The notes under the pieces: model-generated
Told to the model about the DNA's origin: nothing
Databases searched by the model: none
What the model saw: the letters and a program-made list of their open reading frames with translations, nothing else
Shown here: positions 21,050-31,276 of the stretch, piece after piece
Layout: every line of letters starts with the position of its first letter
How positions within the stretch are numbered: position 1 is the stretch's first letter
Position numbers and translations under genes: made by a program
NCBI GenBank assembly: GCA_002898275.1
Contig: BEIQ01000008.1
Coordinates: 1-57,333, forward strand
Reading direction: 5' to 3'
Origin: a bacterium HR40
GTDB lineage: Bacteria > Pseudomonadota > Alphaproteobacteria > Geminicoccales > Geminicoccaceae
Length of the DNA stretch: 57,333 bases

Positions 21050-23696
21050 CGCGAAGGGGCAGGATCGGAACGCTCGCATCGGGCTGTCCCGCCCGTCCGC
21101 GCGCCTCGAGCTCAAGCCGAAGACGGTCGAGAGTGGCACCGTGCGCCAAAGCTTCAGCCACGGTCGCAGCAAACAAGTGGCGGTGGAAGTGAAGCGGCGG
21201 CGGGTGGTGCGCCGGGGTGTCGGCGAATCCCAGCCGGAAACGGCCGCCGAGACACGGGCCGAGACGGCGCCGGCCGCACCCGAGCGAAGCGAGCGGACGG
21301 AGCCGCCGGCACCGGCACGGCGCGAGCGGGTGGTGCTCAAGACCCTCACCGAAGAGGAGAAAGCGGCTCGCGCCAAGGCCTTGGCCGAAGCCAAGAAGGC
21401 CGAGGAGGAGGCGCGGCGGCGAGCGGAAGAGGCGGCGCGACGGGCGCGCGAAGAGGCGGAGCGGCGGCGGGCGGAGGAAGAGGCCGCGGCACGCCGCAAG
21501 GCCGAGGAGGAAGCCCGCAGGAAGGCGGAAGAGGAAGCCCGCCGCAAGGCGGAGGAAATGGCGAAACGGCTGCTCGCCGAAGAGGAAGCCAAGCGGCGGG
21601 CGGAAGAGGAGGCCCGCAGGAAGGCGGAAGAGGAAGCCGAGCGCCGAGCCAAGGCGGCGGAGGCGGCGGCCAAGGCGGTGCGGCCCGAGCGCGAGATCGA
21701 GGACGAGGACGAGGAAATCGAGCGCGAGGCCAAGCGCGCCAAGGGTCGCCCCAAAGTGGAGAAGAAGGCCGCACCGAAGCGGCTCGAAATCCGCGATCTC
21801 AAAAAGCCGCTGCGGGTCATCCTGTCCGAGGACGAGGAAGAGGAGCGCGGCCGCAGCCTCGCCGCGATCCGCCGCCAGCGCGAGCGCGAGCGCATGAAGC
21901 AGCGGCAGATGGGCGGGCCGCAGCCGGTGGTGCGGGAGGTGGTGATCCCGGAAGCCATCACCGTGCAGGAACTCGCGGCGCGCATGGCGGTGCGTGGTGC
22001 CGAGGTGGTCAAGGTGCTGATGAAGAACGGCATCATGGCCACCCTCAACCAGACCATCGATGCGGATACCGCCGAGCTCGTCGTGGCGGAGTTCGGACAT
22101 ATTCCCAAACGGGTGAGCGAGGCGGATGTCGAGGAAGGCCTCGAAGGGAGGCCCGACCGCCCGGAGGAGCTGAGGCCGCGGCCGCCGGTGGTCACGGTCA
22201 TGGGCCACGTCGACCATGGCAAGACGTCGTTGCTCGACGCGCTGCGGCACACCGACGTCGCCGCCCACGAGGCGGGCGGCATCACCCAGCACATCGGCGC
22301 CTACCGGGTCGACATCGGCAGCGGTATGCCGGTCACCTTCATCGACACCCCCGGCCACGAGGCCTTCACGGCCATGCGCGCGCGGGGGGCGTCCGTCACC
22401 GACATCGTGGTGCTGGTGGTGGCCGCGGACGATGGGGTGATGCCGCAAACCGTCGAGGCCATCCGCCATGCCCAGGCGGCGGGCGTGCCCATCATCGTGG
22501 CCATCAACAAGATCGACAAGCCGGAGGCGGATCCCGAACGGGTCAAGACCGAGCTTCTGAACCACGGCGTCGTACTCGAGGAATACGGCGGCGAGGTGAT
22601 GGCGGTGCCGGTGAGCGCCGTCAAACGAATCGGTCTCGAACAGCTCATCGAAGCCATCCAGCTGCAGGCGGAAATCCTCGATCTGCGGGCGAATCCGAAC
22701 CGCGAGGCGCACGGCACCATCATCGAAGCCAAGCTCGACCGCGGGCGCGGGCCAGTGGCGACGGTGCTCGTGCAAAACGGCACGCTGCGGGTCGGCGATA
22801 TCGTGGTCGCCGGCGCCCATTGGGGTCGCGTGCGGGCACTCGTCGACGACCGTGGTCAGCTGGTGGAGTCGGCAGGCCCCTCGACACCGGTGGAGATCCT
22901 CGGGCTCGATGGGGTGCCCGAGGCGGGGGACAAACTCGTGGTCGTGGAGAGCGAGAAGCGCGCCCGCGAAATCGCCGAATATCGCCAGCGCAAGAAGCGC
23001 GAGCAGGAGCAGCGACTCGCCACCGCGCCGCGGTCCTCGCTCGAGGAGATGTTCGCCAAGATCCGCGAGGGCGAACTCAAGCGTTTGCCGGTGGTGGTCA
23101 AGGCCGACGTGCACGGTTCGCTCGAAGCGATCCGCGCGGGACTCGAGAAACTCACGACGGGCGAAGTCGGGGTGCAGATCCTGCATGCCGCGGTGGGGGC
23201 GATCACCGAAAGCGATGTCACCCTCGCCAAGGCCTCGGGCGCATTGGTGATCGGCTTCAACGTGCGGGCCAATGCCCCAGCCCGCGAGCTGGCGAAGCGC
23301 GACGGCGTCGAGATCCGGTATTACTCCATCATTTACGAGCTGCTCGACGACGTGAAGAAGATGCTCGAGGGCATGCTCGCCCCGGAGGCGCGCGAGCAGA
23401 TCCTCGGCCATGCCGAGATCCGCGAGGTGTTCAATATCCCGAAGGTCGGCAAAGTCGCGGGCTGTATGGTCACCGATGGTGTCATCCGTCGCAGCGCGCG
23501 CGTGCGGCTGTTGCGGGATGGTGTCGTGATCTTCGAAGGCAATATCGGCTCGCTCAAGCGCTTCAAGGAAGACGTGCGCGAGGTGCGCGAGGGCTACGAG
23601 TGCGGCATCGCCATCGAAGGCTATCAGGACATCCGCCAGGGCGACGTGATCGAGGCCTTCGAGGTGCAGGAAGTCGCACGGACGCTCACCGCGTGA
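21042..23696 (+). CDS. infB: Translation initiation factor IF-2
   Basis: GTPase that places initiator tRNA on the ribosome. The 884 residues comprise an N-terminal [16 protein letters not shown] motif, about 130 residues of highly charged Ala/Glu/Arg/Lys repeats forming a long single helix (about 100-230), the IF2_N domain ([10 protein letters not shown]), and the G domain with GHVDHGKT (388-395), DTPGHE (435-440) and NKID (489-492). The beta-barrel and C-terminal fMet-tRNA-binding domains follow. ATG 21042 lies after an AGGACA-type site within the ylxR end. The helical repeats are also visible as near-identical DNA 99 bases apart. Confidence 0.96.
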   Translation: MSDAKGQDRNARIGLSRPSARLELKPKTVESGTVRQSFSHGRSKQVAVEVKRRRVVRRGVGESQPETAAETRAETAPAAPERSERTEPPAPARRERVVLKTLTEEEKAARAKALAEAKKAEEEARRRAEEAARRAREEAERRRAEEEAAARRKAEEEARRKAEEEARRKAEEMAKRLLAEEEAKRRAEEEARRKAEEEAERRAKAAEAAAKAVRPEREIEDEDEEIEREAKRAKGRPKVEKKAAPKRLEIRDLKKPLRVILSEDEEEERGRSLAAIRRQRERERMKQRQMGGPQPVVREVVIPEAITVQELAARMAVRGAEVVKVLMKNGIMATLNQTIDADTAELVVAEFGHIPKRVSEADVEEGLEGRPDRPEELRPRPPVVTVMGHVDHGKTSLLDALRHTDVAAHEAGGITQHIGAYRVDIGSGMPVTFIDTPGHEAFTAMRARGASVTDIVVLVVAADDGVMPQTVEAIRHAQAAGVPIIVAINKIDKPEADPERVKTELLNHGVVLEEYGGEVMAVPVSAVKRIGLEQLIEAIQLQAEILDLRANPNREAHGTIIEAKLDRGRGPVATVLVQNGTLRVGDIVVAGAHWGRVRALVDDRGQLVESAGPSTPVEILGLDGVPEAGDKLVVVESEKRAREIAEYRQRKKREQEQRLATAPRSSLEEMFAKIREGELKRLPVVVKADVHGSLEAIRAGLEKLTTGEVGVQILHAAVGAITESDVTLAKASGALVIGFNVRANAPARELAKRDGVEIRYYSIIYELLDDVKKMLEGMLAPEAREQILGHAEIREVFNIPKVGKVAGCMVTDGVIRRSARVRLLRDGVVIFEGNIGSLKRFKEDVREVREGYECGIAIEGYQDIRQGDVIEAFEVQEVARTLTA

Positions 23697-23748
23697 TCTG
23701 TCGGTGGCGCGCACTATCTTCGCATCGGCTTCGAACACGCGCGTGAGC

Positions 23749-24156
23749 ATGGGCCGACGAACCACGGAGCAGGGTCCGAGCCAGCGGCAGCTGCGAGTCG
23801 GCGAGCAGATGCGTCATCTGCTCGCGGAGTGGTTGCTGCGCCACGAGATCCATGACTCGCGGCTGGAGACCGTGAGCGTGACCATTTCGGAAGTCCGCGT
23901 CTCGCGCGATCTGCGCGACGCCACGGTGTTCGCCGCCGAACTCGGGCGGCCGCTTTCTCCCACCACGCTCGCCGCCCTCGCGGCGGCGGCGCCGCGGCTG
24001 GCTGGCCGGCTGGCGCGCGAGATGCATCTCAAATATGCGCCGCGTCTGCGCTTCGTCGCCGATCGCAGCTTCGAAGAGGCCGATCGCGTCGAACGCTTGC
24101 TCCGCGCGAGTCGGAGACCGTCGCCGGCCGGCGGAGAAGAGGGAGAGGGCTCGTGA
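23749..24156 (+). CDS. rbfA: 30S ribosome-binding factor A
   Basis: Cold-shock and 16S processing factor. The 135 residues include SQRQLRVGEQMRHLLAEWL, VSVTISEVRVSRDLRDATVF and the KH-like C-terminal part LAREMHLKYAPRLRFVADRSFEEADR. ATG 23749 gives a family-like start (MGRRTTEQGPSQRQL). An in-frame GTG at 23704, 7 bases after infB, would add 15 unconserved residues; neither has a strong Shine-Dalgarno. It overlaps truB by 4 bases (GTGA). Confidence 0.92.
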   Translation: MGRRTTEQGPSQRQLRVGEQMRHLLAEWLLRHEIHDSRLETVSVTISEVRVSRDLRDATVFAAELGRPLSPTTLAALAAAAPRLAGRLAREMHLKYAPRLRFVADRSFEEADRVERLLRASRRPSPAGGEEGEGS

Positions 24157-25079
24157 GACGAGGCTCGCGCGAACGCGGCCGACGGATCGACGGCTGGCTC
24201 GTGATCGACAAGCCGCGGGGCATGACCTCGACCTCTGTCGTCAACATCGTCAAGCGGCTCACTCGGGCCCTCAAGGCCGGACACGGCGGCACCCTCGATC
24301 CGCTGGCAACGGGTGTGCTGCCGGTAGCCCTCGGCGATGCGACCAAGACGGTGCAGTATGTGATGGAGGCGCCAAAGCGTTACCGCTTTACGGTCCGCTT
24401 CGGCGAGGCCCGCGACACCGACGACGCCGAGGGCGAGGTGATCGCGACGAGCGACCGGCGGCCGACGGATGCGGAGATCCTCGCCGCCCTGCCGGCCTTC
24501 ACCGGCGAGATCTTGCAGCGGCCACCGCGCTTCGCTGCCGTCAAAGTGGCCGGCGAGCGCGCCTACGATCTTGCCCGGCGCGGCGAGAGAGTCGAGCTGG
24601 CGCCACGCCCGGTGCAGATCTTCTCGCTCCTCCTCGTGGCGCGACCCGATCCCGACCATGCCGTGTTCGAGGCCGAATGTGGCAAGGGCGCCTATGTGCG
24701 AGCGCTCGCCCGCGACCTCGGGGAACGACTCGGCTGCTTCGCCCATGTGTGCGAGCTACGCCGACTGGCGGTCGGTCCATTCAGCGAGGAGCAAGCGATT
24801 TCCCTCGATGCCCTGAAGCAGCTGGTCGAGAACGACACGCTGCCACAGGTACTGATCTCGGTGGCGACGGCGCTGGCCGGCATCCCGGCGCTCGCCGTTA
24901 CCGAACCGCAGGCGCAGCGCTTGCGCGCCGGACAGGCCATTCGCGTGCCGCCGGCCCTTCTGCCGGAAAAGGCCCGCGAGGGGGACACGGTCCGGGTCAT
25001 GCGTGGCGGCGAACTCGTCGCCCTCGCCCGTCTCATGGCGGGCGAGCTCGCGCCGGTGCGGGTGTTCGCAACCCGATGA
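24153..25079 (+). CDS. truB: tRNA pseudouridine-55 synthase
   Basis: Forms pseudouridine 55 in the T-loop of tRNAs. The 308 residues contain GWLVIDKPRGMTST, the catalytic motif GGTLDPLATG with Asp49, KRYRFTVRFGEARDTDDAEGE (shown split as the KRYRF and DTDDAEG blocks), and a C-terminal PUA-like extension. GTG 24153 overlaps the rbfA stop by 4 bases, so translation is coupled. Length and order are typical of the operon. Confidence 0.95.
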   Translation: MRRGSRERGRRIDGWLVIDKPRGMTSTSVVNIVKRLTRALKAGHGGTLDPLATGVLPVALGDATKTVQYVMEAPKRYRFTVRFGEARDTDDAEGEVIATSDRRPTDAEILAALPAFTGEILQRPPRFAAVKVAGERAYDLARRGERVELAPRPVQIFSLLLVARPDPDHAVFEAECGKGAYVRALARDLGERLGCFAHVCELRRLAVGPFSEEQAISLDALKQLVENDTLPQVLISVATALAGIPALAVTEPQAQRLRAGQAIRVPPALLPEKAREGDTVRVMRGGELVALARLMAGELAPVRVFATR

Positions 25080-25098
25080 CCCAGGCATGGAGTGAACG

Positions 25099-25368
25099 AT
25101 GTCGGTTTCCATCGAACGCAAGCGGGAACTCATCCGGGAGTTCGCCACACATGAGGGGGACACCGGTTCCCCGGAAGTTCAGATCGCGATCCTGTCGGAG
25201 CGGATCAACAACCTCACCGAGCACCTGAAGACCCACAAGAAGGACTTCGCGTCGCGGCGCGGTCTACTCATGATGGTGGGCCAGCGGCGACGGCTGCTCG
25301 ACTATCTGCGGCGCAAGGACGAGGCGCGCTACCGCGCCATCGTCGACCGCCTCGGGCTGCGCCGCTGA
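25099..25368 (+). CDS. rpsO: 30S ribosomal protein S15
   Basis: Small-subunit protein that binds 16S rRNA in the central domain. The 89 residues match the family length and motifs: [31 protein letters not shown] and [10 protein letters not shown]. The ATG at 25099 is preceded by GGAG. It lies 19 bases after truB and 104 bases before pnp, with a long hairpin in that gap. Confidence 0.97.
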   Translation: MSVSIERKRELIREFATHEGDTGSPEVQIAILSERINNLTEHLKTHKKDFASRRGLLMMVGQRRRLLDYLRRKDEARYRAIVDRLGLRR

Positions 25369-25387
25369 GCCCGGGCGCACCGGCAGG

Positions 25388-25425
25388 CCCGGCCGCACGA
25401 TCCGCGTCCATGCGAAGCGGCCGGG
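25388..25425 (+). promoter_or_regulatory. rpsO-pnp intergenic hairpin (likely RNase III/PNPase autoregulation site)
   Basis: CCCGGCCGC (25388-25396) pairs perfectly with GCGGCCGGG (25417-25425) around a 20-base loop, 48 bases before the pnp start. In enterobacteria the pnp leader forms a long stem cut by RNase III and then degraded by PNPase to autoregulate expression. The same position here suggests the same control. Confidence 0.55.
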
Positions 25426-25472
25426 ATGCGGAGACCTCGCACCCGGGCGTACAAGCGAGAGGTCACGAAAGG

Positions 25473-27614
25473 ATGTTCGAGATCACGCGCAAGGAGCTGC
25501 AGTGGGGCGGCAAGAAGCTCGTCCTCGAAGTCGGGCATATGGCCCGCCAGGCGGACGGCGCCGTGCTCGCCTCCCTCGGCGAGACCGTCGTGCTGTGCAC
25601 CGCGGTCGCCGCCAAGACCGTACGGCCGGGGTTGGACTTCTTCCCGCTCACCGTGAACTATCAAGAGAAGGCATTCGCGGCGGGCAAGATCCCGGGAGGG
25701 TTCTTCAAGCGCGAGGGGCGGCCGACCGAGAAGGAGGTGCTGACCTCGCGCCTCATTGACCGGCCGATCCGTCCTCTCTTCCCCGAGGGCTTCCGCAACG
25801 AGACGCAGGTCATCTGCACCGTGCTCGCCCACGATGGCGAGACGGATCCCGACATCGTGGCGATGATCGGGACTTCGGCCGCCCTCACCATCAGCGGCAT
25901 CCCCTTCCTCGGGCCGATCGGAGCCGCGCGGGTCGGCTATATCGATGGCGAGTTCGTGCTCAATCCGTCGATCGAGGCACTCAAATCGAGCCGGCTCGAT
26001 CTCGTGGTGGCGGGCACGCGCGATGCCGTGATGATGGTCGAATCGGAGGCTTGGGAGCTGCCCGAGGAGACCATGCTGGCGGCCGTGATGTTCGGGCACC
26101 GACAGTTCCAGCCGGTGATCGATCTCATCCTCGACCTCGCGCAGGACTGCGCCAAGGAGCCTTGGGAGCTCGACGTCCCCGACCACAGCGATCTCTACGC
26201 CAGACTCGAACAGGGCTTCGCCGACGCCCTGCGGGAGGCCTACAACGAGCCGCGCAAACAGCTGCGTCACGAACGGGTGCAAGAGATCCGTTTGCGCGCC
26301 ATGAGCGAGCTGGCAGGAGACGACCTCGAGGCCGCGGTCGCCGTCCAGGACTGTTTCCGCAAGCTCGAAAAGGCGATCGTGCGGAGCCGCATCCTCGACA
26401 CCGGACGGCGCATCGATGGGCGCGATCTCGAATCGGTACGACCGATCTCGGCGGAGGTCGGAGTCCTGCCGCGCGTGCACGGCAGTGCGCTATTCACTCG
26501 CGGCGAGACCCAAGCCCTCGTCGTCGTCACCCTCGGCACCGGCCAGGACGAACAGGTGGTGGACGCGCTCGAGGGCGATATTCGCGAACATTATATGCTC
26601 CATTACAATTTCCCGCCCTATTCGGTGGGCGAGGTCGGCCGCCTGGGTTCCCCGGGCCGGCGGGAGATCGGCCATGGCAAGCTCGCCTGGCGCGCGACCC
26701 ATCCGCTGCTGCCGCCCAAGGATGAGTTCCCCTACACGATCCGCGTGGTGTCGGAGATCACCGAAAGCAACGGTTCCTCCTCCATGGCCACGGTGTGCGG
26801 CGCCTCGCTCGCCCTCATGGACGCCGGCGTGCCGCTCAAACGGCCGGTCGCCGGTATCGCCATGGGCCTGATCAAGGAGGGCGAGCGCTACGCGGTGCTC
26901 TCGGATATCCTCGGCGATGAGGATCATCTCGGCGACATGGACTTCAAGGTGGCAGGGACCGAGGTCGGCGTGACCTCGCTGCAGATGGACATCAAGATCG
27001 CCGGGATCACCGAGGAGATCATGCGCAAGGCACTCGAGCAGGCCCGCCGCGGTCGCCTGCAGATCCTCGCCGAAATGGCCAAGGGCATCGGCATGCCGCG
27101 GCCGGAAATGCGCGAGACCGTGCCGCGGATCACTACGCTGCAAATCCCGACCGACAAGATCGGCGCGGTCATCGGCCCGGGCGGCAAGACCATTCGCGAG
27201 ATCACCGAGCGCACCGGCACCCGGATCGACATCGCGGACGACGGAACGGTGCGAATTGCCGCCGCCGATGCCGAGGCTGCCAGGCGGGCGGCAGAGTGGA
27301 TCCAGAGCCTGACCGCGGTGCCCGAAGTCGGCAAGATCTACGAGGGGCGAGTGGCGCGCATCGTCGACTTCGGCGCCTTCGTCAACCTCTTCGGCAAGTA
27401 CGACGGGCTGCTCCACATCTCGGAGATCACCGACGGCCGCGTCGAGAAGGTGACGGACGTCCTCAAAGAGGGGGATATCGTCAAGGTCAAGGTCATCGGC
27501 ATCGACGACCGCGGGAAGATCAAGCTCAGCATGCGGGCGGTCGACCAAGAAACCGGTGAGGAGCGGCGGTTGGAGCCGCGCCCGCAGCGCGGGCCCCGTC
27601 GTCGGACGGAATGA
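25473..27614 (+). CDS. pnp: Polyribonucleotide nucleotidyltransferase (PNPase)
   Basis: Phosphorolytic 3'-5' exoribonuclease and degradosome component. In 713 residues there are two RNase PH domains separated by a helical domain: the first begins [15 protein letters not shown], the second [20 protein letters not shown], with [18 protein letters not shown] in the catalytic core. A KH domain follows with [11 protein letters not shown] near residue 565, and an S1 domain ([18 protein letters not shown]) at about 625-695. The start [10 protein letters not shown] at 25473 has AAAGG immediately upstream and GAGAGG about 10 bases away; the open frame extends to 25410 without conservation. Confidence 0.97.
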   Translation: MFEITRKELQWGGKKLVLEVGHMARQADGAVLASLGETVVLCTAVAAKTVRPGLDFFPLTVNYQEKAFAAGKIPGGFFKREGRPTEKEVLTSRLIDRPIRPLFPEGFRNETQVICTVLAHDGETDPDIVAMIGTSAALTISGIPFLGPIGAARVGYIDGEFVLNPSIEALKSSRLDLVVAGTRDAVMMVESEAWELPEETMLAAVMFGHRQFQPVIDLILDLAQDCAKEPWELDVPDHSDLYARLEQGFADALREAYNEPRKQLRHERVQEIRLRAMSELAGDDLEAAVAVQDCFRKLEKAIVRSRILDTGRRIDGRDLESVRPISAEVGVLPRVHGSALFTRGETQALVVVTLGTGQDEQVVDALEGDIREHYMLHYNFPPYSVGEVGRLGSPGRREIGHGKLAWRATHPLLPPKDEFPYTIRVVSEITESNGSSSMATVCGASLALMDAGVPLKRPVAGIAMGLIKEGERYAVLSDILGDEDHLGDMDFKVAGTEVGVTSLQMDIKIAGITEEIMRKALEQARRGRLQILAEMAKGIGMPRPEMRETVPRITTLQIPTDKIGAVIGPGGKTIREITERTGTRIDIADDGTVRIAAADAEAARRAAEWIQSLTAVPEVGKIYEGRVARIVDFGAFVNLFGKYDGLLHISEITDGRVEKVTDVLKEGDIVKVKVIGIDDRGKIKLSMRAVDQETGEERRLEPRPQRGPRRRTE

Positions 27615-27618
27615 TCCG

Positions 27619-27664
27619 AGCCGCTCGGCTATCGTCGCCAACGGCGAGCCGCCCTCGAGCGGCT
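27619..27664 (+). terminator. Possible structured 3' end of the pnp transcript
   Basis: AGCCGCTCG (27619-27627) pairs with CGAGCGGCT (27656-27664), starting 5 bases after the pnp stop codon, and a smaller GCC-AAC-GGC hairpin sits in the loop. There is no following T-run, so this is either a Rho-type end or an mRNA-stabilising structure rather than a classical terminator. Confidence 0.35.
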
Positions 27665-27747
27665 GCCGCCCGTGGCGTGCGGCGCGAGCCGGTGCCAGAC
27701 TCCCGCGTCGCGTCGCCCGCCTTTTGTCTCCGTCCGGAGCGCTGCCC

Positions 27748-29157
27748 ATGAGCGTCGTACAACCCATGATCCTTTCCGGTGCCGAGGTCTGGCCGCTCAT
27801 CGAAGGCGGCAAGGGGGTCGCCGTCACCAACGGACGCAGCGCCGGCGCCTGGGCGGCAGCCGGCGGTGTTGGCACCTTCTCCGGTGTGAACGCCGACGTG
27901 ATCGACGACAATGGCGAATATGTGCCGCTCGTCTTTCGCGGTCGCGATCGCCGCGAGCGGCACGAAGAGCTCATCTCCTACTCGATTCGCGGCGGCATCA
28001 GCCAGGCCCGCCTCGCCCACGACACACGGCGCGGCGAGGGCCGTATCCACATGAACGTGCTGTGGGAAATGGCAGCCTGCGAGCGGGTCCTCGAGGGCGT
28101 GCTGGAAGGAGCCAAGGGCCTCATCCACGGAGTGACCTGCGGCGCCGGCATGCCCTACCGGCTCGCCGAGATCTGTGCCCGTTACCGGGTCTATTACTAT
28201 CCGATCGTGTCCTCGGCGCGGGCTTTTCGGGCGCTGTGGAAGCGCGCCTACCACCGCTTCGCCGAATGGCTCGGCGCGGTGGTCTACGAGGATCCGTGGC
28301 GGGCTGGCGGCCACAACGGCATTTCCAACAGCGAGGATCCGGAAAAGCCCGAGGACCCCTACCCGCGGGTGCTGCAGATCCGCGAGTTCCTCCGCGAGAT
28401 CGGCCTACCGAAGCTGCCCATTGTGATGGCCGGCGGCGTGTGGCGGCTCGACGAATGGAAGGACTGGATCGACAATCCGGAGCTCGGACCGATCGCCTTC
28501 CAGTTCGGTACACGACCGCTGCTCACCCGCGAGAGCCCGATCCCCGAGGCTTGGAAGCGCACTCTCCTCGAGCTCGAACCCGGCGACGTGCTGCTGCACC
28601 GCTTCAGCCCCACCGGCTTCTACAGTTCGGCGGTCAAGAACGAGTTCTTGTTGGAGCTCATCCAGCGCTCCCAGCGGCAGGTGCCCTTTGCCGAGGAAGA
28701 GCGACCGGAAGAGGGTTTTACGACCTACTTCCCCCTCGGTCGCCCCGGCCGCGGCGTGTGGCTCAAACCGGCCGACTGGCTTCAGGTCGAGGAGTGGTTG
28801 CGGCTCGGCTTCACCCAGCCCCTGCGCACCCCGGACCATACGCTGATCTTCGTCACCCCGGAGAAGGCGCGGGAGATCCGCCGCGATCAAGCGGACTGCA
28901 TGGGGTGTCTCAGCCATTGCCGCTTCAGCGGCTGGAAGGATCACGACGATCACACCACGGGCAAGTTGCCCGACCCGCGCTCCTTCTGCATCCAGAAGAC
29001 CCTCCAGGATATCGCCCACGGCCGCGGACGGCCGGCGCACCAACAGCTGATGTTCGCTGGCCACAATGTCTTCCGCTTCAAGACCGACCCGTTCTACGCG
29101 AACGGCTTCGTGCCTACGGTCCGCCAGCTGGTCCGGCGCATCCTCACCGGTGCCTGA
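27748..29157 (+). CDS. Nitronate monooxygenase-like flavin oxidoreductase
   Basis: FMN-dependent TIM-barrel protein of the nitronate monooxygenase/2-nitropropane dioxygenase family, 469 residues. Visible blocks are GGKGVAVTNGRSAGAWAAAG near the N-terminus, HMNVLWEMAACERVL, GLIHGVTCGAGMPY, the phosphate-binding AGGHNGISN, and AGGVW followed by GPIAFQFGTRPLL. A C-terminal extension holds CMGCLSHCRFS and a later FCIQK, a cysteine group that could bind metal or an iron-sulfur cluster. Actual substrate is unknown; many members are not nitronate enzymes. The ATG at 27748 gives the family N-terminus. It may be read through from pnp or have its own promoter. Confidence 0.8.
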   Translation: MSVVQPMILSGAEVWPLIEGGKGVAVTNGRSAGAWAAAGGVGTFSGVNADVIDDNGEYVPLVFRGRDRRERHEELISYSIRGGISQARLAHDTRRGEGRIHMNVLWEMAACERVLEGVLEGAKGLIHGVTCGAGMPYRLAEICARYRVYYYPIVSSARAFRALWKRAYHRFAEWLGAVVYEDPWRAGGHNGISNSEDPEKPEDPYPRVLQIREFLREIGLPKLPIVMAGGVWRLDEWKDWIDNPELGPIAFQFGTRPLLTRESPIPEAWKRTLLELEPGDVLLHRFSPTGFYSSAVKNEFLLELIQRSQRQVPFAEEERPEEGFTTYFPLGRPGRGVWLKPADWLQVEEWLRLGFTQPLRTPDHTLIFVTPEKAREIRRDQADCMGCLSHCRFSGWKDHDDHTTGKLPDPRSFCIQKTLQDIAHGRGRPAHQQLMFAGHNVFRFKTDPFYANGFVPTVRQLVRRILTGA

Positions 29158-29169
29158 ACGAGCCCGTAG

Positions 29170-30558
29170 CTAGGAGCCGAGCTCGGCAATCCGACGAGCG
29201 ACCTCGGCGCGGGCCGGCGAGTCGGGCGGCAGATGCGCGAGCAGCTGCGTCCACAGCCGGCGGGCCTGCGCGGCATCCCCCCGTTGCGCCGCGGCAAGCC
29301 CGAGGTAGAAGAGCGCTTCCGGCTGGCTGGGATCGCGCTCGTGCGCGCGGGCGAAGATCGCCACGGCCTCTTCCGGTAGCGGCGCCCCAGGATCCGCGAC
29401 CGCCACGAGGGCCAACGCATAGTCGATCTGGGCCCGCATGTCCTCGGGCCGCTTTTCCGCGAGATGGCGGTAGGCGGCGACCGCCTCGCGGTTCCTGCCG
29501 AGAACCCGGTAGGAACGGGCGAGCATCCGCCAGCCCTCGAGGTCGTCGGGCCGGTCGGCGAGCCGCGCCGCCAGCCGGTCGACCATTTCGGCGATGAGCT
29601 CCTGTCCCTCCTTCCCCAGTCCCTCCGCGATTCGGCCATCCCGTGCCCCGGCAGCCGGCTCCTGCGGCGCCGCTGCCCCTACCTCGGCGAGCAACGGTGC
29701 CGGATCGCGACCGAGTTCTCGGGCGACCGTCTCGATGCGCTCGCGCAGCTGGGGCAGCCAGGGCGCATCGGCGGCCGAGCTGCGGCCGAGATCGAGATAG
29801 CCCGAAAGGGCCGCCTCGAGCTCGCCCGCCTGCTCGCGCGCCAACGCCAGATAGAAACGGGCCCGCGGGTCCTCGGGATGGCGCGACAGCTCGCGCTCGA
29901 AGGCCGCGCGCGCGTCGGGAGTCACCACCCCTTCGGCAGCCATCACCAGGGCCTCGCCGCGCGCCGCATCGAGTCCGGGCCGCTCGGGGGCGAGACCTCG
30001 CGCCCGTGCGAAAGCCTCGGCAGCGCGCTCGTAGCGGCCGAGCACCATGTTGGAGCGGGCGAACATGAGCCATCCTTCCAGATCCTCTGGCTCTCGCGCG
30101 AGCCGCGCCTCGAGCCGGGCGACCATCGCCTCGACGTTCGGCATCTCGCTCGCCTCGGCGGTCTCGGCGTCGAGATCGCGGGCGGCAAGCGGCAGGTCGG
30201 GCAGGTCGGGGCGCCCGAGCGATTTGTAGAGCGCGAATGCCGCGACCGGCACGAGCAGGGCGCAGACCGCGGCGACGGCCCGGGAGCCTGTCCGCCAACC
30301 CTGCTCGAGCTCCGCCCGCCGACGGTCGAGGGTCAACATGCGTCGCTGGATCTCGAGCCTCGCTGCCTGGGCCGCCTCCGGGTCGACGAATCCGAGGGTC
30401 CGATCCCGCTCGACCTCCTCGAGCTGCGCCCGGCACAGTGCGAGCTCGGACTCCACCCGGTCGGCGGCTCTTCCCTGCCGGCGCAGCAGCGGGAAGAATA
30501 GGAGCAGGAGCGTGAGCGCGGCGAGCGCGAGAAAGGCGGGCTGGATCGCAGACCACAC
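29170..30558 (-). CDS. ccmI: Cytochrome c biogenesis protein CcmI (TPR)
   Basis: Apocytochrome c chaperone of system I cytochrome maturation. The 462 residues contain a first membrane segment (about 7-26), a cytoplasmic helix with RVESELALCRAQLEEVERD, a second membrane segment (about 96-113), then a periplasmic domain of TPR-like repeats (LEGWLMFARSNMVLGRYERA; LEGWRMLARSYRVLGRNREA). GTG 30558 has GGGAG upstream. Other ccm genes are absent from its sides; ccmA and ccmB lie about 2.1 kb away at the end of a different operon. Transcribed away from the divergent cupin gene. Confidence 0.88.
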   Translation of the reverse strand: MWSAIQPAFLALAALTLLLLFFPLLRRQGRAADRVESELALCRAQLEEVERDRTLGFVDPEAAQAARLEIQRRMLTLDRRRAELEQGWRTGSRAVAAVCALLVPVAAFALYKSLGRPDLPDLPLAARDLDAETAEASEMPNVEAMVARLEARLAREPEDLEGWLMFARSNMVLGRYERAAEAFARARGLAPERPGLDAARGEALVMAAEGVVTPDARAAFERELSRHPEDPRARFYLALAREQAGELEAALSGYLDLGRSSAADAPWLPQLRERIETVARELGRDPAPLLAEVGAAAPQEPAAGARDGRIAEGLGKEGQELIAEMVDRLAARLADRPDDLEGWRMLARSYRVLGRNREAVAAYRHLAEKRPEDMRAQIDYALALVAVADPGAPLPEEAVAIFARAHERDPSQPEALFYLGLAAAQRGDAAQARRLWTQLLAHLPPDSPARAEVARRIAELGS

Positions 30559-30661
30559 GGCACAGCTCCCGCAGCAGTGTCGGGATTCCGTTGCCTATCT
30601 GGCGCGAGGCTTCGGCGCTGCAAGCGCGGGCGGCAGGCGGTCGCGGCCATGGGAGAGGACG

Positions 30662-31276
30662 ATGGAGACGGACCGGACGTTGCAAGGAATAGCGCCGCAG
30701 CTCCTGTTCCTCGAACCGGGCGAGGACGTGCCCAATCATCCCCTGCTTCCGGTCCTCCTCTACGGGCGGGTGCTGCCGAGCCGGGCAGCGAGCGCCGCCG
30801 ACGTCTGGTTCGTCCAGCGCCTGGCAGCAAATGGTTGGGGTGGGATCTGGCGCGGCGGCATCTTTTCTTTCCCGCACTTCCACACCACCGCCCACGAGGC
30901 GCTCGCCGTAGCCCGCGGCCGGGCGCGATTGCGGCTCGGGGGCCGCCGGGGTGCGGTCCTCGAGGTTGGAGCTGGAGACCTGCTCGTGCTGCCCGCGGGA
31001 ACCGGCCACGAGCGCCTCGCGGCGTCGCGCGACCTTCTCGTCGTCGGCGCCTACCCTTCCGGCCAGAGCTGGGATCTCGGGCGGCTGGGCGAGGATCTGC
31101 CATCGGCCCGCCGGCGCATCGCCGGCGTGCCGCTGCCTGCCACCGACCCGCTCTTCGGCGTCGACGGCCCCCTCGTCCACATCTGGCGCCAGGCGGTCGG
31201 GTGCTCCGGTCGCGGAAGCGACGGCGTCGTTCAGGAATGGAGCAGAGCCGATCGGCGCGGGACCAGCACCCAATAG
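30662..31276 (+). CDS. YjlB-like cupin protein
   Basis: A 204-residue cupin beta-barrel protein like Bacillus YjlB. Metal-binding residues are visible in FPHFHTTAHEAL (His, His, Glu pattern) and in the second motif GDLLVLPAGTGHERL. WRGGIFSFPHFH and VVGAYPSGQSWD are the family hallmarks. Biochemical function of the family is not established. ATG 30662 gives the expected start (LFLEPGEDVPNHPLLPVLLY soon after). Its last 46 bases overlap the end of the mesaconyl-CoA hydratase gene on the other strand. Confidence 0.78.
   Translation: METDRTLQGIAPQLLFLEPGEDVPNHPLLPVLLYGRVLPSRAASAADVWFVQRLAANGWGGIWRGGIFSFPHFHTTAHEALAVARGRARLRLGGRRGAVLEVGAGDLLVLPAGTGHERLAASRDLLVVGAYPSGQSWDLGRLGEDLPSARRRIAGVPLPATDPLFGVDGPLVHIWRQAVGCSGRGSDGVVQEWSRADRRGTSTQ

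Noticed and set aside
20922-23765. 947-residue open frame antisense to infB
   Set aside because: Low-complexity Leu/Pro/His/Arg mirror of the IF-2 repeats; IF-2 motifs on the plus strand are unambiguous.
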